Positions 24,271 to 36,833 of a stretch of 64,000 nucleotides of DNA are shown piece after piece. The notes below the pieces were generated by a model. The model was not told the origin of the DNA. It saw only the letters and a list, made by a program, of their open reading frames with translations, and did not search any database. A program made the position numbers and the translations under genes. The number at the start of each line of letters is the position of its first letter. Within the stretch, counting starts at the first letter, position 1. Source of the DNA: Entoloma clypeatum (Eukaryota; Basidiomycota; Agaricomycetes; Agaricales; Entolomataceae); contig OY751493.1 in the NCBI GenBank assembly GCA_963565915.1, positions 1,922,001 through 1,986,000 on the forward strand, read 5' to 3'.

Positions 24271-24889
24271 ATGTCCTCCTCCTCCGTCCCCCATCCATAC
24301 GCCCGTCTCTATGCTAAAAAGGACGAGGTAAAGCGCAGAAAAATTTGGAACCACGCCCTCGAAAAATCCCTCTTCAATCCCTATGAACTGTAACCCACTC
24401 TCCTGCCCTCCATTCACCCTCCCAGTTCTCACACCTTCACCCACAGTTCCACAATGGGTGCCCCCCAGCGCAGGACCATCTACATAGCAAGTCTCGAAGC
24501 ACACATAGACCGCCTCCACGATCACCTGGATGCGTCAGTCCTCTCTCTCTCCCCCTCTCTCTTCCCTTTCACTCACTTTTCGACAGCATCGGACTTTATC
24601 CCGTCGCCCCCGAAGAACTCGAGCCTTTCAGAGGTCTAAACTCGAAAACTGCAAAGGTCTCGTCCCTCGATCTTCGTTTCCCATGTTTCTTAATCACCCC
24701 TCAGAGCACCGTTGCTGGCCTTCAACACGATGCTTCCATAGCTAAACTCAAGCTGCTCGAGCTCGAGCGCGCGGTATGCTCGAATCAACCATCTCAAACT
24801 ATATTTTCAAACCGTCGTATGTATAGAACGAAAGCCTCGCAAAAGCGCTGCTCCCTTGCATGCCAGAAACCCATTATAATTATCTATAA
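24271..24889 (+). CDS. Uncharacterised protein, member B of divergent pair
   Basis: Five exons: 24271-24389, 24447-24533, 24587-24656, 24705-24773, 24827-24889, about 135 residues. It begins MSSSSVPHPYARLYAKKDEV with KRRKIWNHALEKSLFNPYEL, then RRTIYIASLEAHIDRLHDHL, GLYPVAPEELEPFRGLNSKT, a 23-residue exon ending LELERA and the tail LLPCMPETHYNYL. Largely helical/coiled. It is related to the divergent neighbour (23477-24142) by matching spacing of conserved residues and by an equal 69-nt penultimate exon in the same phase. No known family recognised. It ends 57 bp before the zinc transporter ATG. Confidence 0.72.
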
Positions 24890-24910
24890 TTAATTACTGT
24901 AATTAATTAT
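24886..24910. repeat. 25-bp A/T-rich palindrome
   Basis: Two 12-bp arms (ATAATTAATTAC / GTAATTAATTAT) around a single T. It overlaps the stop codon of the upstream gene and lies 37 bp before the zinc transporter ATG, so it is in the 3' UTR of one gene and the promoter of the next. It could form a cruciform or RNA hairpin, or bind a homeodomain-type factor (TAATTA cores). Confidence 0.7.
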
Positions 24911-24946
24911 ATGTACTTGATAATAATTCATCCTCCTGCCCCCGTC

Positions 24947-26681
24947 ATGTCTCGTTCAACAAAGATAACGCTTCTCCTCGTGCTTGATATCATCTTCTTT
25001 CTCGTCGAGCTCACCGTCGGTAAGGCCCACACCTTCCCATATCTTCCTGCCTGTCTCCGACTCGTGAGCTACCAGGTCATGCAGTCGGCTCTCTCGCTCT
25101 TATTGCAGACAGTTTCCACATGCTCAAGTCTCTCCCACTCCCTCGTCCTCCAACCCACATCTTCTCACCTTTTTCCCCCCCTTCAGTGATGTCATGAGCT
25201 TGATTGTCGCTCTCTACGCAATCAAGGTCACTCAGTAAATTCATCTTGTAGTCCTGGATCCAACACCCTTCTCTAGTTGACTGCGTCCAACCCCACCGAT
25301 CCCCGCTACTCCTACGGATGGCACAGAGCCGAGATACTCGCCGCACTCGTCAACGGAGTCTTTCTTCTCGCCCTTTGTTTCTCCGTCGCCCTGGAGGCCT
25401 TGGGGAGATTCTTCAAGACCGAAGGTACACTCCTCCAGCTCTCTCATATCTTTCTCTACAGACCACCCTTGGTTCAGAAATTCAAAATCCTAAACTTATC
25501 GTCATCGTTGGCTCATTTGGCTTTGTATCCAATATCCTCGGATTGCTTTTGTTCCACGGCAAGTGTTTCAACTCGTCAATCTCTTGACAAACATGCAAAA
25601 CCGGCTTTCTTCTTTTCTCTTCTCCCAGAACACAGCCATTCCCACGACGGTCTCAAAGACAAACCCACAGAGGCCGAACTCTCTCAGCCTCACCCACCGG
25701 CCGGAGATCGCATACCCGGTAGGCAGAGCCCCATAGATTTTCCCATCCGCCCTCGTTCTCCCTCCTACTCGGACTTTTCCTCCTCGTTGTATGGCCATCC
25801 CGCCGCCACGCGCGCATCTCTCGTGAAAACCGCCAACGAAATCGCCCTCGGCAGTTCTCCCCCAACCAATCGCCGTGCCACTATACCCCATCCCTCACAC
25901 AGGGAAACACCCCGACCCAAGCCGTCCACGAACAACGCCACGGATTCTTCTGCGCTAGACCCCAATATACCCTTGAACGAGACCGCTCCCCTCTTGCCTC
26001 GACCACGCCACGACGCCGACCATGGCCACGCACACTCTCATGCCGGGTCTATGAACATGCAGGCACTGGTTTTACACGTCATCGGAGACGCTCTTGGCAA
26101 TGTCGGAGTCATTGCCACAGGGCTCATCATCTGGCTCACAGACTGGAGTTTCAAGTACTATTGCGATCCAATCATCAGTCTCGTCATCACTGTCATCATA
26201 TTTTCAAGCGCACTACCTTTGGGTGAGTGATCCCCCACCGCTTTTGTTTGCGACTGAGCCCATCGCCCCAGTTCGCGGAGCTTCTTCCATCCTGCTTCAA
26301 GGTGTCCCAGCCCACGTCTCCCTCGACAGTGTCCGCGACTCGATCCTTCAAGTCGAAGGTGTCCTATCCCTGCACGAACTCCACGTCTGGCAGCTCTCCG
26401 AATCCAAGGTCATCGCATCGGTGCATGTTCTTGCATCCAAAGACCACGACTTTATGCCCATCGCCGCAAAGATCCGAAAGACACTGCATCATCATGGTAT
26501 CCATTCCAGCACGATTCAGCCCGAGTATTTCTGTCCAGGAATAGATTCTGCAGAAGAGCAGGTAAAGGTACGCGTTCAGTCTCCTGCGCATCGAGACCTG
26601 CGACTGATGATCGATTTCAAAGAGGAATTCAAACGGCGAACCATCATGCCTCATCCTCTGCCCGTCAGACCAATCTTGTGA
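24947..26681 (+). CDS. ZRC1: CDF-family zinc transporter (Zrc1/Cot1 type)
   Basis: Start MSRSTKITLLLVLDIIFFLV. Joined exons give TVGHAVGSLALIADSFHMLNDVMSLIVALYAIKL, YSYGWHRAEILAALVNGVFL, a His/Asp/Pro-rich cytosolic loop (EHSHSHDG, DADHGHAHSHAG), and QALVLHVIGDALGNVGVI. The metal-site residues are in the pattern HxxxD twice (FHMLND, HVIGD), the zinc-type CDF signature. A C-terminal cytosolic domain follows (VEGVLSLHELHVWQLSESKV), ending PVRPIL. Six TM segments. It moves zinc (possibly cobalt) into the vacuole in exchange for protons. Several introns; one of ~50 nt ends at TTCTCTAG before LTASNPTDP. Confidence 0.93.
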
Positions 26682-26819
26682 CCCAGCTGAAAATGCTTGT
26701 TGCCGTAAGTACTTGTATCTGCCTGGAGTCTTGATATTCTGCTTCAATATTTTTTTAAATACAGCTCCACCTTCGGTTGAAGCTTGACAATCTGCAGTTA
26801 ACATACTAGACTCTACATG

Positions 26820-29800
26820 TTATCCTAATGCGTTCATGAACATGGGAAAGTTCGCTACGAAGGATTGCGATGTTGCCAGGCTCTGAATAATGGCCTGGCT
26901 CGTACGGCTTGTCTTTTCTCCCTGTAGAGTAATTGCCAACTTGCGAGCCATCCCTGAGCTCGGTTCACCAAGAACAAACCGAGTCCCCCGAGTGACTGAA
27001 TGTATCGCCAATTCCAAATGTAGCGCAGAAGTTAGAATAGAAGAAATGACAGTCACGAGGAGCTCGACATTCATGCTGTGTTCGGCCGATTGTTGATTAT
27101 CAAGAGCGTGGATCAACCAAGGCGTCACGATGTGCAAAAAAATCGGGAGAAGAGGAGGTGCGCTCGAAGATCGAGGCATCGTCATGACAAACGTAGCAAT
27201 TCGTCGGCAATTTTCCGTCTCTCCCATCGTCGCTGCGACGACCAGTTCCGACCAAAGTAATTGCAAAAATTTGGTCGGGGGCATAATCTTGATGCAACGT
27301 TCCACGTCCAAAACTGGGGCTTTTCCAGCCCGCGCCAACGCCAACGCTGTCTGGATGGCTTGTTTCGGTTCTCCCAAAGCACCAACAGGAAGCACTGCTA
27401 CCCGGTTTGCTATCCAGCCGTCAGATAGAAACATAGGGTTCTACGCCAAGATAACGTACCCTGGTTGGACTCTAAAGCTCCTGCAATGGCACTCCGCAGC
27501 GCGGGCGTGTCAAAGCCGGGTGTTGTTATCTTTGATTTACCCTTCCGCTCTACAAACAGTGATAACACCCGCGGACCACAGAGCATTAGCACAGGACGGG
27601 GACAAGAAGGTGACAACAACAGCACTTGTAGGATTTCCAGAAAAATGGGGGCAGTCACACTATGCAGATCAGAACCTCTTCGTGCATGCCACGGAGACGA
27701 TGAGCTCCTTACCCTCTCTGTTGTTGTATTTCGTGTACAAGAGCTTTGATAATTCCGACAAGGGTCCAGTTTAAAAGTGGCCCTGTGAAGTAAGACACTC
27801 CGTTGTTCAACGTATCGCCATCTATTTTCTGGGCAAGGCTCGCTTTGATTGCCTGCGTGAAAAGAGTGGCAGATATTCTCAACAAGGTCTTGGGTTTCGT
27901 GGATCTAAGGCAAGGTTAGAGGCAGCAGCAAAGAAGAGTGAAGGCGAAACTTATTCACCTTAGAATACTGTCTTCTATGCCCTCACTGCCACTATCAAAA
28001 AGCGCTTTAAACCAAGCGCTAAATGCAACAGCATCCTCGAGGGGAAGACGTTCTGCGGGTTGGACTATTTCGCTTATATCAAGGAAGTGGGACGAAAGAA
28101 CTTTATTGTCCACTGCGAATGTTGTATCAAGCTGATTTTTTCTCGGTGAGATCGCATTGGGCGGCCTAAACACAAGTCTCACATGAAATCTTGAGGTCGC
28201 ATATTGAACAAAGAGCACAACATCGCCAAGATGGCTCACTGCGGTTTGGGGGTCACCTGGATCGACCATTAGCATAGGCCAGAGACCAGAAGAAAATCAG
28301 ATCTTACCAACAGTTTCACAGTCATATTGCTCGAGAAATAACAGAGCACGAAATATGAGATCCGAGATTCGAATTTGCAGCGCCATAATATCCAATATGA
28401 CTTCATATGTGTAGAAAATTTTACACATTTGACTCAGGGATTCCACGTCAAACGCTGTGGCTACAGATATAAAACGCTGTGGGGGATGAAGAAATGAATG
28501 TAGCGCAATATGCCAGAGAGAATATGGACTACCCGTAGAGCGACAGCCGCGAAAACACCATGGCTGTCCCAATCTTGCCAAAGGCGTGCGATCCAAGGCT
28601 GAAGATCTGCAAGAACTACATCTGGCATTAGTTTACTTTCCAAGTAGAACTGTTAGACCACCTCCATCAGCACGTCAAGTTCTCGAGAGATGTCGTAGTC
28701 CTCACCTCGAATTCAAAACCGATATCCTGGGCCTCATCCTGGAGGCGGGTCTGGCTGTCATTTGAAATTAGGGGGTCAATCTCGACGGCATTCGGGACGT
28801 CAAGTAGCTCAACCCGTATCATCTTTTGGAGAAGTTCTCTGGAAAAAGGCCTCGGGATGACTCTAATAAATAGATGTACTCCAGCGACATATAAGGTTGA
28901 TTCACTTATGTTCCTCTTGCATCAAGTAAAAACGTCTTGCCTCCTTGATGGCAAGGTTGCAGCGAGCAAAGAGGTCGCTCTGTCGAAAACATGCCGACAA
29001 TGCGGCTTGTATAGCGCGCCTCTGAGATACATGTCATCATGAGTGGAAAATTGCGCTTGGCTAATTACCCAGTCCAATAGGACAGCATCGGCGTTTACTG
29101 CGCTTTCAAAGGCTGGTAATAGATTCAGAAGCTTCAGGACGAGTCGATCGTAAGCACTATTCATTTCAAGTCTCCCTGAAGAACTCACACGACCAAGGAT
29201 GAAACCTTTCCAAATCAAAGCGTCCGTAGAACTTTGCGAAAGACACATAAAGGCAGAGAGAAACATCTGTGTATAAAAAACCGCCGGTGTCCATGATGCC
29301 CATCTAAACAACGCCACAAGCAGCGCCACAGGATTAGCGCCATCACCTGAACCAAAGTCATGGGCCCGATAAGAAACCTTGAGCCAAGGGCAAGGGGAAT
29401 TATGAGGAAACGATGCATATGCTAAGAGGCTCACCAGATTGTTCAAGACAAGGCTGAATGTCACGGTGTCTGCACCACTGTTCTGACCATGGGCGGTGCC
29501 TTTCCCAAATGCTAGCTGCATTGTATGCAGTATTTGCGCCTCTCTGACAGCTTTTGCATCGTCTCCCATGACAAGACTCAAGGAGAGCACGAAAGTCTCA
29601 AGTACCTGTCGGACATCTGTTGCAAGGCGAAAATTCTGTAAAAGGTCATTGGCATCGGCGAAATATACCATCGCTTGAGTCGTCGAGACCTGCGACAAGT
29701 CTGAAACACAAGAAAGCAAGAGTATGACGATTTCCGAGGCAGAGGCCGTCAGCTTGTGGAATTGTGACATGGGAAGTGAGTGTGCGGTTCTCAACAATGC

Positions 29801-30323
29801 TAATGCATCTTGCACAGTACCTAGGACGGTAAGCGGAGATGCGTTGGAAGGAACGACAGAACCGATGGGAGCTGATCCAGAGGTATAATGGACATCCAGC
29901 GCGATTCGGCAGAGGGTGTCAAGCGTAGACGGTGTGTGAAGCTCTGGTGAACGAGCTGCCTGAAGCAGTTCTGAGACGAAGACAGCCACGGAGAGTGTGC
30001 CGTCTTGGATAGCAGCTTTGAGATATTCCCGCAAGTCAGGATCTCCTGGATAAGACCGATAGAGCACAAGAACTGAATCTTTTCAGACTTGTAAACATTG
30101 AAAGAAACTTTGGACACTAATGAACTGGAAAGCACTAACTGCACAGAGTATTTTCGACAGTATCTTGAATCTGGATCGTAGACTCCTTTGCAACGAGTAG
30201 CTTGCAAAGACTCAACCACTGGTTGGAATATATGAGAGACACAACTGGGACATTTTTGGGACTGACCTTTGAAGCTGATATTCCGCTTTGGAAACAATTC
30301 CTGGTAAGCTCTGCTAACGACAT
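26820..30323 (-). CDS. MED5: Mediator complex subunit 5
   Basis: Start at 30323: MSLAELTRNCFQSGISASK joined to WLSLCKLLVAKES, characteristic of the Med5/Nut1 N-terminus. The main exon (about 30066-28922) reads LVLYRSYPGDPDLREYLKAA and is entirely helical. More exons follow through 28.6-27.4 kb; the last large exon (27434-26820) ends SFVANFPMFMNALG. Total about 1,000 residues, as expected for this poorly conserved tail-module subunit that contacts transcription activators in the nucleus. Exon borders between 27.4 and 28.9 kb were not all fixed. It is followed 141 bp upstream, on the same strand, by the golgin gene stop. Confidence 0.8.
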
Positions 30324-30464
30324 GTAGAATATGTACTGCTAATGGGAGCTCACACGTGACAAGGTTAGTACAACCAATAGTATGTGACTGAGATAACAAC
30401 GTAGGCTTGGCCAAAGTGATGAACATGAGTAATTCGACTTTTAGGACTTTGGCCATATATAAGA

Positions 30465-33236
30465 TCAAATCTTCGCGACCAATCTCCGCGTCTCTTGCGG
30501 TGTGAACCGCAATATGATAGATAATACTTTGACAAGATTAGGCTGTCAACGGGACTTCAGTAAAGCAACAGTAAAACGGGCGCAACTCACTCTCATCTCC
30601 TTATTCTCAAGGAATTGCAATACAACATTCCTAAGATACTCCAAGTTGACTTCATCATCGGGTGACGGGACCCCCACAACTGGCGATCCCACTCTGGGAA
30701 TTGGAGAGGTCACAGAAGGTTGACTTTCTGCCTGGCTATTTTCTGGCCCTCGTGGAGACCAATACCCAGGGTTACGTTGTCGTTCCAAAAGCGCAGCGGA
30801 AGATTGAACTTTTCGCAGTTCGTCGCGAAGCGTCTACAAGATATGAAAAGGTGCAATGTCATATGTGAAAAGGACCAACCTTGTTTGCCAGCCGTAATTT
30901 CGTCTCCTGTTGTCTACTTTCGTCAAATTGCCGTTCGAGAGCCTTAATCTTCTCATTGAATTCGAGTTCTCGCGGTTTCCATGTTTTCTGAATACATGCC
31001 ATCAACAAGGGATCGGAGCCGAACAGGGTCGAACTACAGACCTCTGACTCTTTGACTTCGAGATTGATTTTGCGAAGCTCGGAGACTTGTTCTTGGAGCA
31101 CACGACATTCGCCCTCCAATTTCGCCATATTCGCTTTCAATTGTGAGACAACCTCTTCGTGCTGCTCATGAATCCCTGCCGTTGAACCAATCGCCATCTT
31201 CAATTCATCAACCTCTACAAGTTTGTCACGAAGCTTCCGGCTCCATTCAGCCTCGTTAACATTTCTCTCTTTTTCTAGCTGATCGAAATTTTTTTTCAGA
31301 GCAGAGATTTTGGCTTCATACTTTGTTTCGTTGGTGGAGAGTAAACGTGCCACTTCATCAGCAGATGGCAATGACTGCTGTATGTGCGCTTCTTGTTCCT
31401 TCTGTGCCTCTGCAAGATCCTCCTGAAGGAGGATACAACGGTCATCGAGCTCACGCAGCTGGTACTGGAGTTCAGTATTCTGGCTTTGCAGGGATTCGAG
31501 GTGTGATTGGGCGGATTCCAATTCCGCCTGACGTAGTTGCAGACTATCGAAGAAGACATTCTTGTCCTTTGTGACATTGTTCAAAGATTGCTCGAGAGAA
31601 GATATATGAGCAAGTTTTGAGGCGACTTCATGATCATGGGCGCTCTGCAGGCCGCCGCGTCAGGAGACATGGAATGGATACTTGATGGCGCTACTTACCT
31701 GTGCTGTAACGAATTGCAACTCAAACTGCCCTTTTATAACGGTTGTCTCCTCCTCGTAACGATCTTTCGCATTCGCAAGGTCTCTGTCGAATCGTGCCCG
31801 AGAGTCAGCGATCGCCCTCTCTTTTGCAAGATTCGCCGTTTCGAGTTCACTTCGCATTCGTGCCTTTTCCGCCTCCTGCCGTTCTTTCTCGCCCCAATCT
31901 TTCTCTTTTAATCCACTGAGCTCCTTCAAAGCATCTTCTTTATCCTTTTCTGCTTTGACAAGTTTTTGCCTGACTGTTTTCAAAAGACTGATGGCCTTGA
32001 CACGTTTTTCTTCTTCTTCCTTCGCAAGGGATTTCGCGCGCTCCAGGTCTTTTTGAAGTGAATTAACTTCTGCCTGTCGTGCAAGGGCACTTTCTGCGGC
32101 CCGAGCATCCGCTTTCTGTCCGGCTGTGATGAGGGCCTCTGCTTCTAGAAGCTGGGTCCGGAGTTTTTCAATCCGATCGAGCTGGGAGGTGGATTCCGAC
32201 CGCTGAGCGCGATTCAACTCGTCAATTCGGTCCTCCTGCACTTTAATAGAACATTCAACAATGATATCGGGCCAGTGGGGTTCCCTTACACTCGAGTTTG
32301 CCCTGGAGGCGTTTAACTTCATCTTGAAATGTCTATCAAGCTGCACGGTCAAGAGCGTGACATCGGAAAACGTTATCATTAACGGACCTCCGTTGTCTGG
32401 GCCATATTTTCAAGATATTTGCGGAGTGCTGAAGGGTCATCGAAGCTCTTCAACGGCGGAAATTCTTGAAGGACAAGGTCTGCGGCTGTTTTTTCAGCTT
32501 GCAACTTCCTGAAAGACGCGGAAACATCTGAGAGATGATCAGTTGGAAAGCGGGACAGCGAGTGCAGGAACCTACCCACAAAACGCTGCTCAACTTGTCT
32601 TAATCTCGCCTGAAGCTCATCAATGGCTGCGGATCCAGACGGGGCAGTACTTTCCGGTGCGGTAGAGTTGTCATGAGTATGGGTCACTAGCGCCGAGACG
32701 GGTGAATGCATCTCATCCTGGAGGGTTATTGAAGTTTCATCAACAGGTTCACTGTGGATAGATGCTAGTCCTGAAAGATTGGGTACTTGGACCAGAGTAG
32801 CCGAGGGCGAATCCACAGGCTCCAGCTTGGAGGAATTCGTTGGAGAGTCAGGCAAAGGTATGGACAGCGGTGAAAGGGCTTGAGTGGTTGTTGGAAGCGC
32901 AGGCACTGAGGGAGACGTATTGACATGACCTGCAAGGGCATTGGAAGTCGCCGCACGCAGCCTATCCTCTAGCCTAGACTTGGTCCTGTTCTCTGGTGGC
33001 CCACTCGGTTTCGAAGTCTGGCCTACGCTACCAGAGCGCTGATTCGCGATAGATTTGCGAAGATTAACAAGGGCAGACTCTGCTAACTGGGTAGAAGACA
33101 ATGTGGATGAGAGACGTGAGTCGAGTGAATTGGACCGAGAAATCTGTTCGCGATGATCATCGGGAGGATTGCTATCTGATGAATGACGGGGTACGGGCGT
33201 TAGACTCTCGACGGTCTGGCGAAACTGGGAAAACAT
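30465..33236 (-). CDS. IMH1: GRIP-domain golgin (Imh1 type)
   Basis: Start at 33236: MFSQFRQTVESLTPVPRHSS, followed by a Ser/Pro-rich region (about 200 residues). Long coiled-coil stretches follow (RIEKLRTQLLEAEALITAGQ; LEQSLNNVTKDK-type heptads on to 30859). The C-terminus is a GRIP domain: NLEYLRNVVLQFLENKEMR joined across an intron to PNLVKVLSIILRFTPQETRRL, ending VAKI at 30465. The conserved GRIP tyrosine is the Y of LEYLRN. GRIP golgins bind Arl1-GTP at the trans-Golgi and tether vesicles. The final intron carries the donor GTGAGT at 30590. CACGTG at 33294-33299 lies 58 bp upstream of the ATG. Confidence 0.9.
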
Positions 33237-33293
33237 GAGAAGAAAGCAACCTGGACGTCACACTCGTCGTCGACGCGAACGCCTGACACGCCC

Positions 33294-33299
33294 CACGTG
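33294..33299. promoter_or_regulatory. CACGTG site upstream of the golgin gene
   Basis: A plain CACGTG 58 bp upstream of the golgin ATG, in the 135-bp spacer to PEX14. It lacks the GTC/GAC flanks seen at the other sites, so support is weaker. Confidence 0.25.
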
Positions 33300-33371
33300 C
33301 ACGGGTAGAGTAACATTGTATATGACCAGATATATTTGACCGCTACATAGAATAGATACATTGCTGTATTA

Positions 33372-34399
33372 TCATGTAACATGTACAGCGGCTGAGGTAG
33401 AGTCTGACGACGACGATGAAGATTCAACGCCGTTACTTGTTGGAGTGCTCGCCAACTGCCACGCCGGGATAGAGGGCCTCCCCATGGTATGCAGAGTAGG
33501 CGAAGGGGTATTATTCAGACCACGACCGAGTAACAAAGCCTTGAAAGATTTCAACTCCTGCTGCAGCTCAGCGAGGGATTGCGTTTGGCTCTCCTTGTTC
33601 TTGTCGATCATCTTGAGAGCACGGTCAAGACTCGCAAAACGCAGAGTGAAGAGCGAGAAAGGTACCTTGGGTAGCATTTCGCGGATGTTGTTGACCTCGT
33701 CTCGGATTTCGCGGATTTCGTCACGAGTTTTGTTCTCGCCGTCACGCATCTCTACGACGACCTCTTCTACGCTTGCCGTTGTCTGGTCGATTTTGGCTTG
33801 TTGTTGCTCTACAACAGAGCGAATGGCAGCAGACTCGGACTGCAGTTCTTTGAGAAGAGCTTCGGCAGCATCAAATTGGGCGGTCAGAGCGTCGCGATCC
33901 TCTTCATACGCGGTGGAAGTTGGAGGTTGGAGATGTGGGAGGAGGTGTTTCTACGGACGTGGTGGTGAGCACGATTTCAGCGCAGGAGGAGAAGGCCCGA
34001 CTTTGAACAAGGCGACAGCGCCATAGGCAACAGACCCTGACACCACAGCAGTGATCTTTTGCCGGAGTGTAAGCATGTGTTTGTGCATGAACTCGATGAA
34101 GAGCTCACGAAATAATCGCGCCAGTCCCAGCGTTGAGGTGGGGCAGGAGGGAAGATGGAGCCGTATGAAGGAGAGTGAGAGAGGGACACCTGTTTGAGGG
34201 CGGTGTCGATCTCAGCGCTGGTCAAGCCTTTTGCCTCGAGAAATTGTATGCGCTGTGCCAGCGGGGACGCCTGTGTCTAGGAATGATGAAATGGAGTATT
34301 GGGAGGAGGAGGATGGGCGGAGAGTACCTTTGGATCGGCGAGGAAAGCGACGGCGTTGTCGATGAGGGACATGGGAGACTCGGAAAAGGCCGTGATCAT
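33372..34399 (-). CDS. PEX14: Peroxin 14
   Basis: Start at 34399, MITAFSESPMSLIDNAVAFL, then ADPKASPLAQRIQFLEAKGL and TSAEIDTALKQ: the Pex14 N-terminal helix bundle that binds Pex5. PPQRWDWRDYF leads into one TM segment (ITAVVSGSVAYGAVALFK), then EEDRDALTAQFDAAEALLKE and a coiled coil, ending VESSSSSSDSTSAAVHVT at 33372. Introns of 51-53 nt join DYF-ITAV and LFK-KHLLPHL. Pex14 is the docking component of the peroxisomal matrix import machinery. The ATG is 59 bp from the divergent TUF1 ATG. Confidence 0.92.
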
Positions 34400-34419
34400 A
34401 TTTATTTATTAAATAAATA
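34399..34419. repeat. 21-bp A/T palindrome in PEX14/TUF1 promoter
   Basis: Two 10-bp arms, TATTTATTTA and TAAATAAATA, around a single T, in the 59-bp space between the two divergent start codons; one end abuts the PEX14 ATG. Together with the 24886-24910 palindrome it may be a nucleosome-excluding core element. Confidence 0.6.
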
Positions 34420-34458
34420 AATAATGCCAGTTTGTCTCTCCCCCCACGACTACTTATA

Positions 34459-36552
34459 ATGTTGTGGGCAGCGTCCAAGGCCGTCTCGCCACGACTGGCA
34501 TCCCGCCGTGCGTTCCCACCATCCCGATATATTTTCCAACGACCTTATATTCTCCCCCTCCCCCCACCAGTTCTCTTCGATGGCTGCCAACGCACCATCT
34601 GGAAACATTCCTCCACCCTCAGTCGCGGTGCGCACCTCTCACCCGTCCTCTTCTTCCCCCTCCTGACCCTCCTCTCAGTGCCCTGCAGAGGCTACGCAGA
34701 GATGTTCTCGCGTAAAAAACCCCATATGAACATTGGGACCATCGGTCTGTCTACCATTAACCCCGACGCGACTTCTTCCACTCATGTTGCCCTCAGGCCA
34801 TGTCGACCACGGAAAGACAACGTTGACCGCTGCCATTACCAAGGTCATGGCTTCCCAGGGTGGCGCCAAGTTCACCGACTACAGTCAAATCGACAAAGCT
34901 CCTGAAGAAAAGGCTCGCGGCATCACGATCAACTCATCTCATGTAGAGTACGAGACCGATGCTCGTCATTACGGGCATATCGACTGTCCTGGCCATGCGG
35001 ACTGTCGGCCAATTCTCTGTCATACTTACCCATGTCATCTCACCGTGTCCCTTAGACATCAAAAACATGATAACAGGAGCTGCCCAAATGGACGGTGCAA
35101 TCATAGTCGTTTCCGCAACTGACGGCCAGATGCCACAGACCAGAGAGCATCTTCTACTCGCCCGTCAGGTTGGTATCAAGAGGTTGGTCGTTTTCATCAA
35201 CAAGGTTGATCAAATCTCGGACCCGGAAATGCTCGAACTCGTCGATATGGAAATGCGTGACCTTCTTTCCACATATAATTTTGATGGAGAGAATACCCCA
35301 ATCATCATGGGATCCGCTCTCGCTGCACTGGACGGACGTGAGGATAACATTGGCGCGGACAAAATCAAAGAACTCGTCAAGGCCTGTGATGAATGGCTCG
35401 AGTTACCCCCTCGTATGTGCTCGAGAACCCTTTTCCATCCTCAAATTTTATTCCGCTTTCTTATGACAGGCGACCTCGAACAGCCCTTCCTCATGCCGGT
35501 GGAAGGTCAGTCATTCGACTGCTACTATCCTGGAGCATGTCCTCACTCTCCAATGCAGATGTTTTCTCGATTTCGGGACGGGGAACCGTCGCAACTGGTC
35601 GTGTGAGTCCTTGCCTGACTCCTTCTCATTGGACTGGAGATTCAAGTAGTATCTAGGTTGAGCGGGGCGTTGCAGCAAAGGGAGCCGAGGTTGAGGTAGT
35701 CGGCCTCGGAAACACTTTTAAAACTACTCTCACGGGGATTGGTAAGAATCTTTGGCGGTCGATTCTAGTATCATCGTTCTGAACTCAGAACAGAGATGTT
35801 TCACAAGGAATTGGATAGAGTGAGTTTTTTTGTTTTTTTTAAATGTTTTTGAATGATCCGACTCGCTCACACCTATCTGTTCTCAGGCCGAGGCGGGTGA
35901 CAATATGGGTGCCCTCTTACGTGGTGTGAAAAGGGAACAAGTCCGTCGTGGTCAAGTCATTATCGCCCCTGGCTCCATGAAAGCCGTCAAGAAATTCCAA
36001 GCTCAGATATATGTATGTCCCAAATCTCTCGTGGGGGACAAGATGTTGATGTCCATTCGAAGGTTCTCACCAAGGATGAAGGTGGGTCACAATCCCTTCT
36101 ACTTGTCAGAACTAAATTCACTTGACATGTCGGCCAGGTGGCCGCTATACACCTTTCATGACTAACTACCGTCCTCAACTTTTCATCCGAACTGCTGACA
36201 TCACTGCTGGCCTTACCTTCCCTGAAGGAACGCCAGACGCTGCAGAAAAAATGGTGAGAACCTGCCATTCACCTTATACCAGGTTTAACTGGTCAGTAGG
36301 TCATGCCGGGTGACAATGTTGAAATGGTATGCGACCTACATTTCGATGTCGCTGCTGAGGTTGGTTCAAGGTAAAGAAATGTTTCCCCTTGCTTCATTTG
36401 ATGAAATCTGATCCGTCTTCAGGTTTACTCTTCGTGAGGGCGGAAAAACCAGTGCGTCTCACCTAGTCCTAGTTTTTGAGGGTTTATTGTTTTAACTTCT
36501 GTTATCAGTTGGAACTGGTATCATCACCAAAATTCTGGAGACTTCCAACTAA
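34459..36552 (+). CDS. TUF1: Elongation factor Tu, mitochondrial
   Basis: Start [20 protein letters not shown], an Arg-rich presequence, then [20 protein letters not shown]. GTPase motifs: [27 protein letters not shown] and NKVD ([11 protein letters not shown]). Later parts include [51 protein letters not shown] and [20 protein letters not shown], ending TSN. It delivers aminoacyl-tRNA to mitochondrial ribosomes. About eleven exons with ~50-nt introns; the P-loop is split after GTIG (TCG then GTCTGT). Divergent from PEX14. Confidence 0.96.
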
Positions 36553-36833
36553 GTAAGAGGGTTATTCCGCCAATGGGCACTCCTTCGCATATCCCAACTC
36601 CAAACATAACTCAAAAGTAGACTCGGGACCTATGTGTATTCCGTGTACCGTAATAGACCGACCTTTGGAAACGGCGTATGTAGTACTCTGAGATTACTGC
36701 ATCATGCCCCCGGCTACATATTAGGGGAGACTATAATAAAGCAACCCTATCTATTATGATTCTGTGTATAATCGGGCGGAACGCCTTCCTACCCGTATTT
36801 ATAACTTGCTCTCCTCGGCCTTCGTTGATTATC

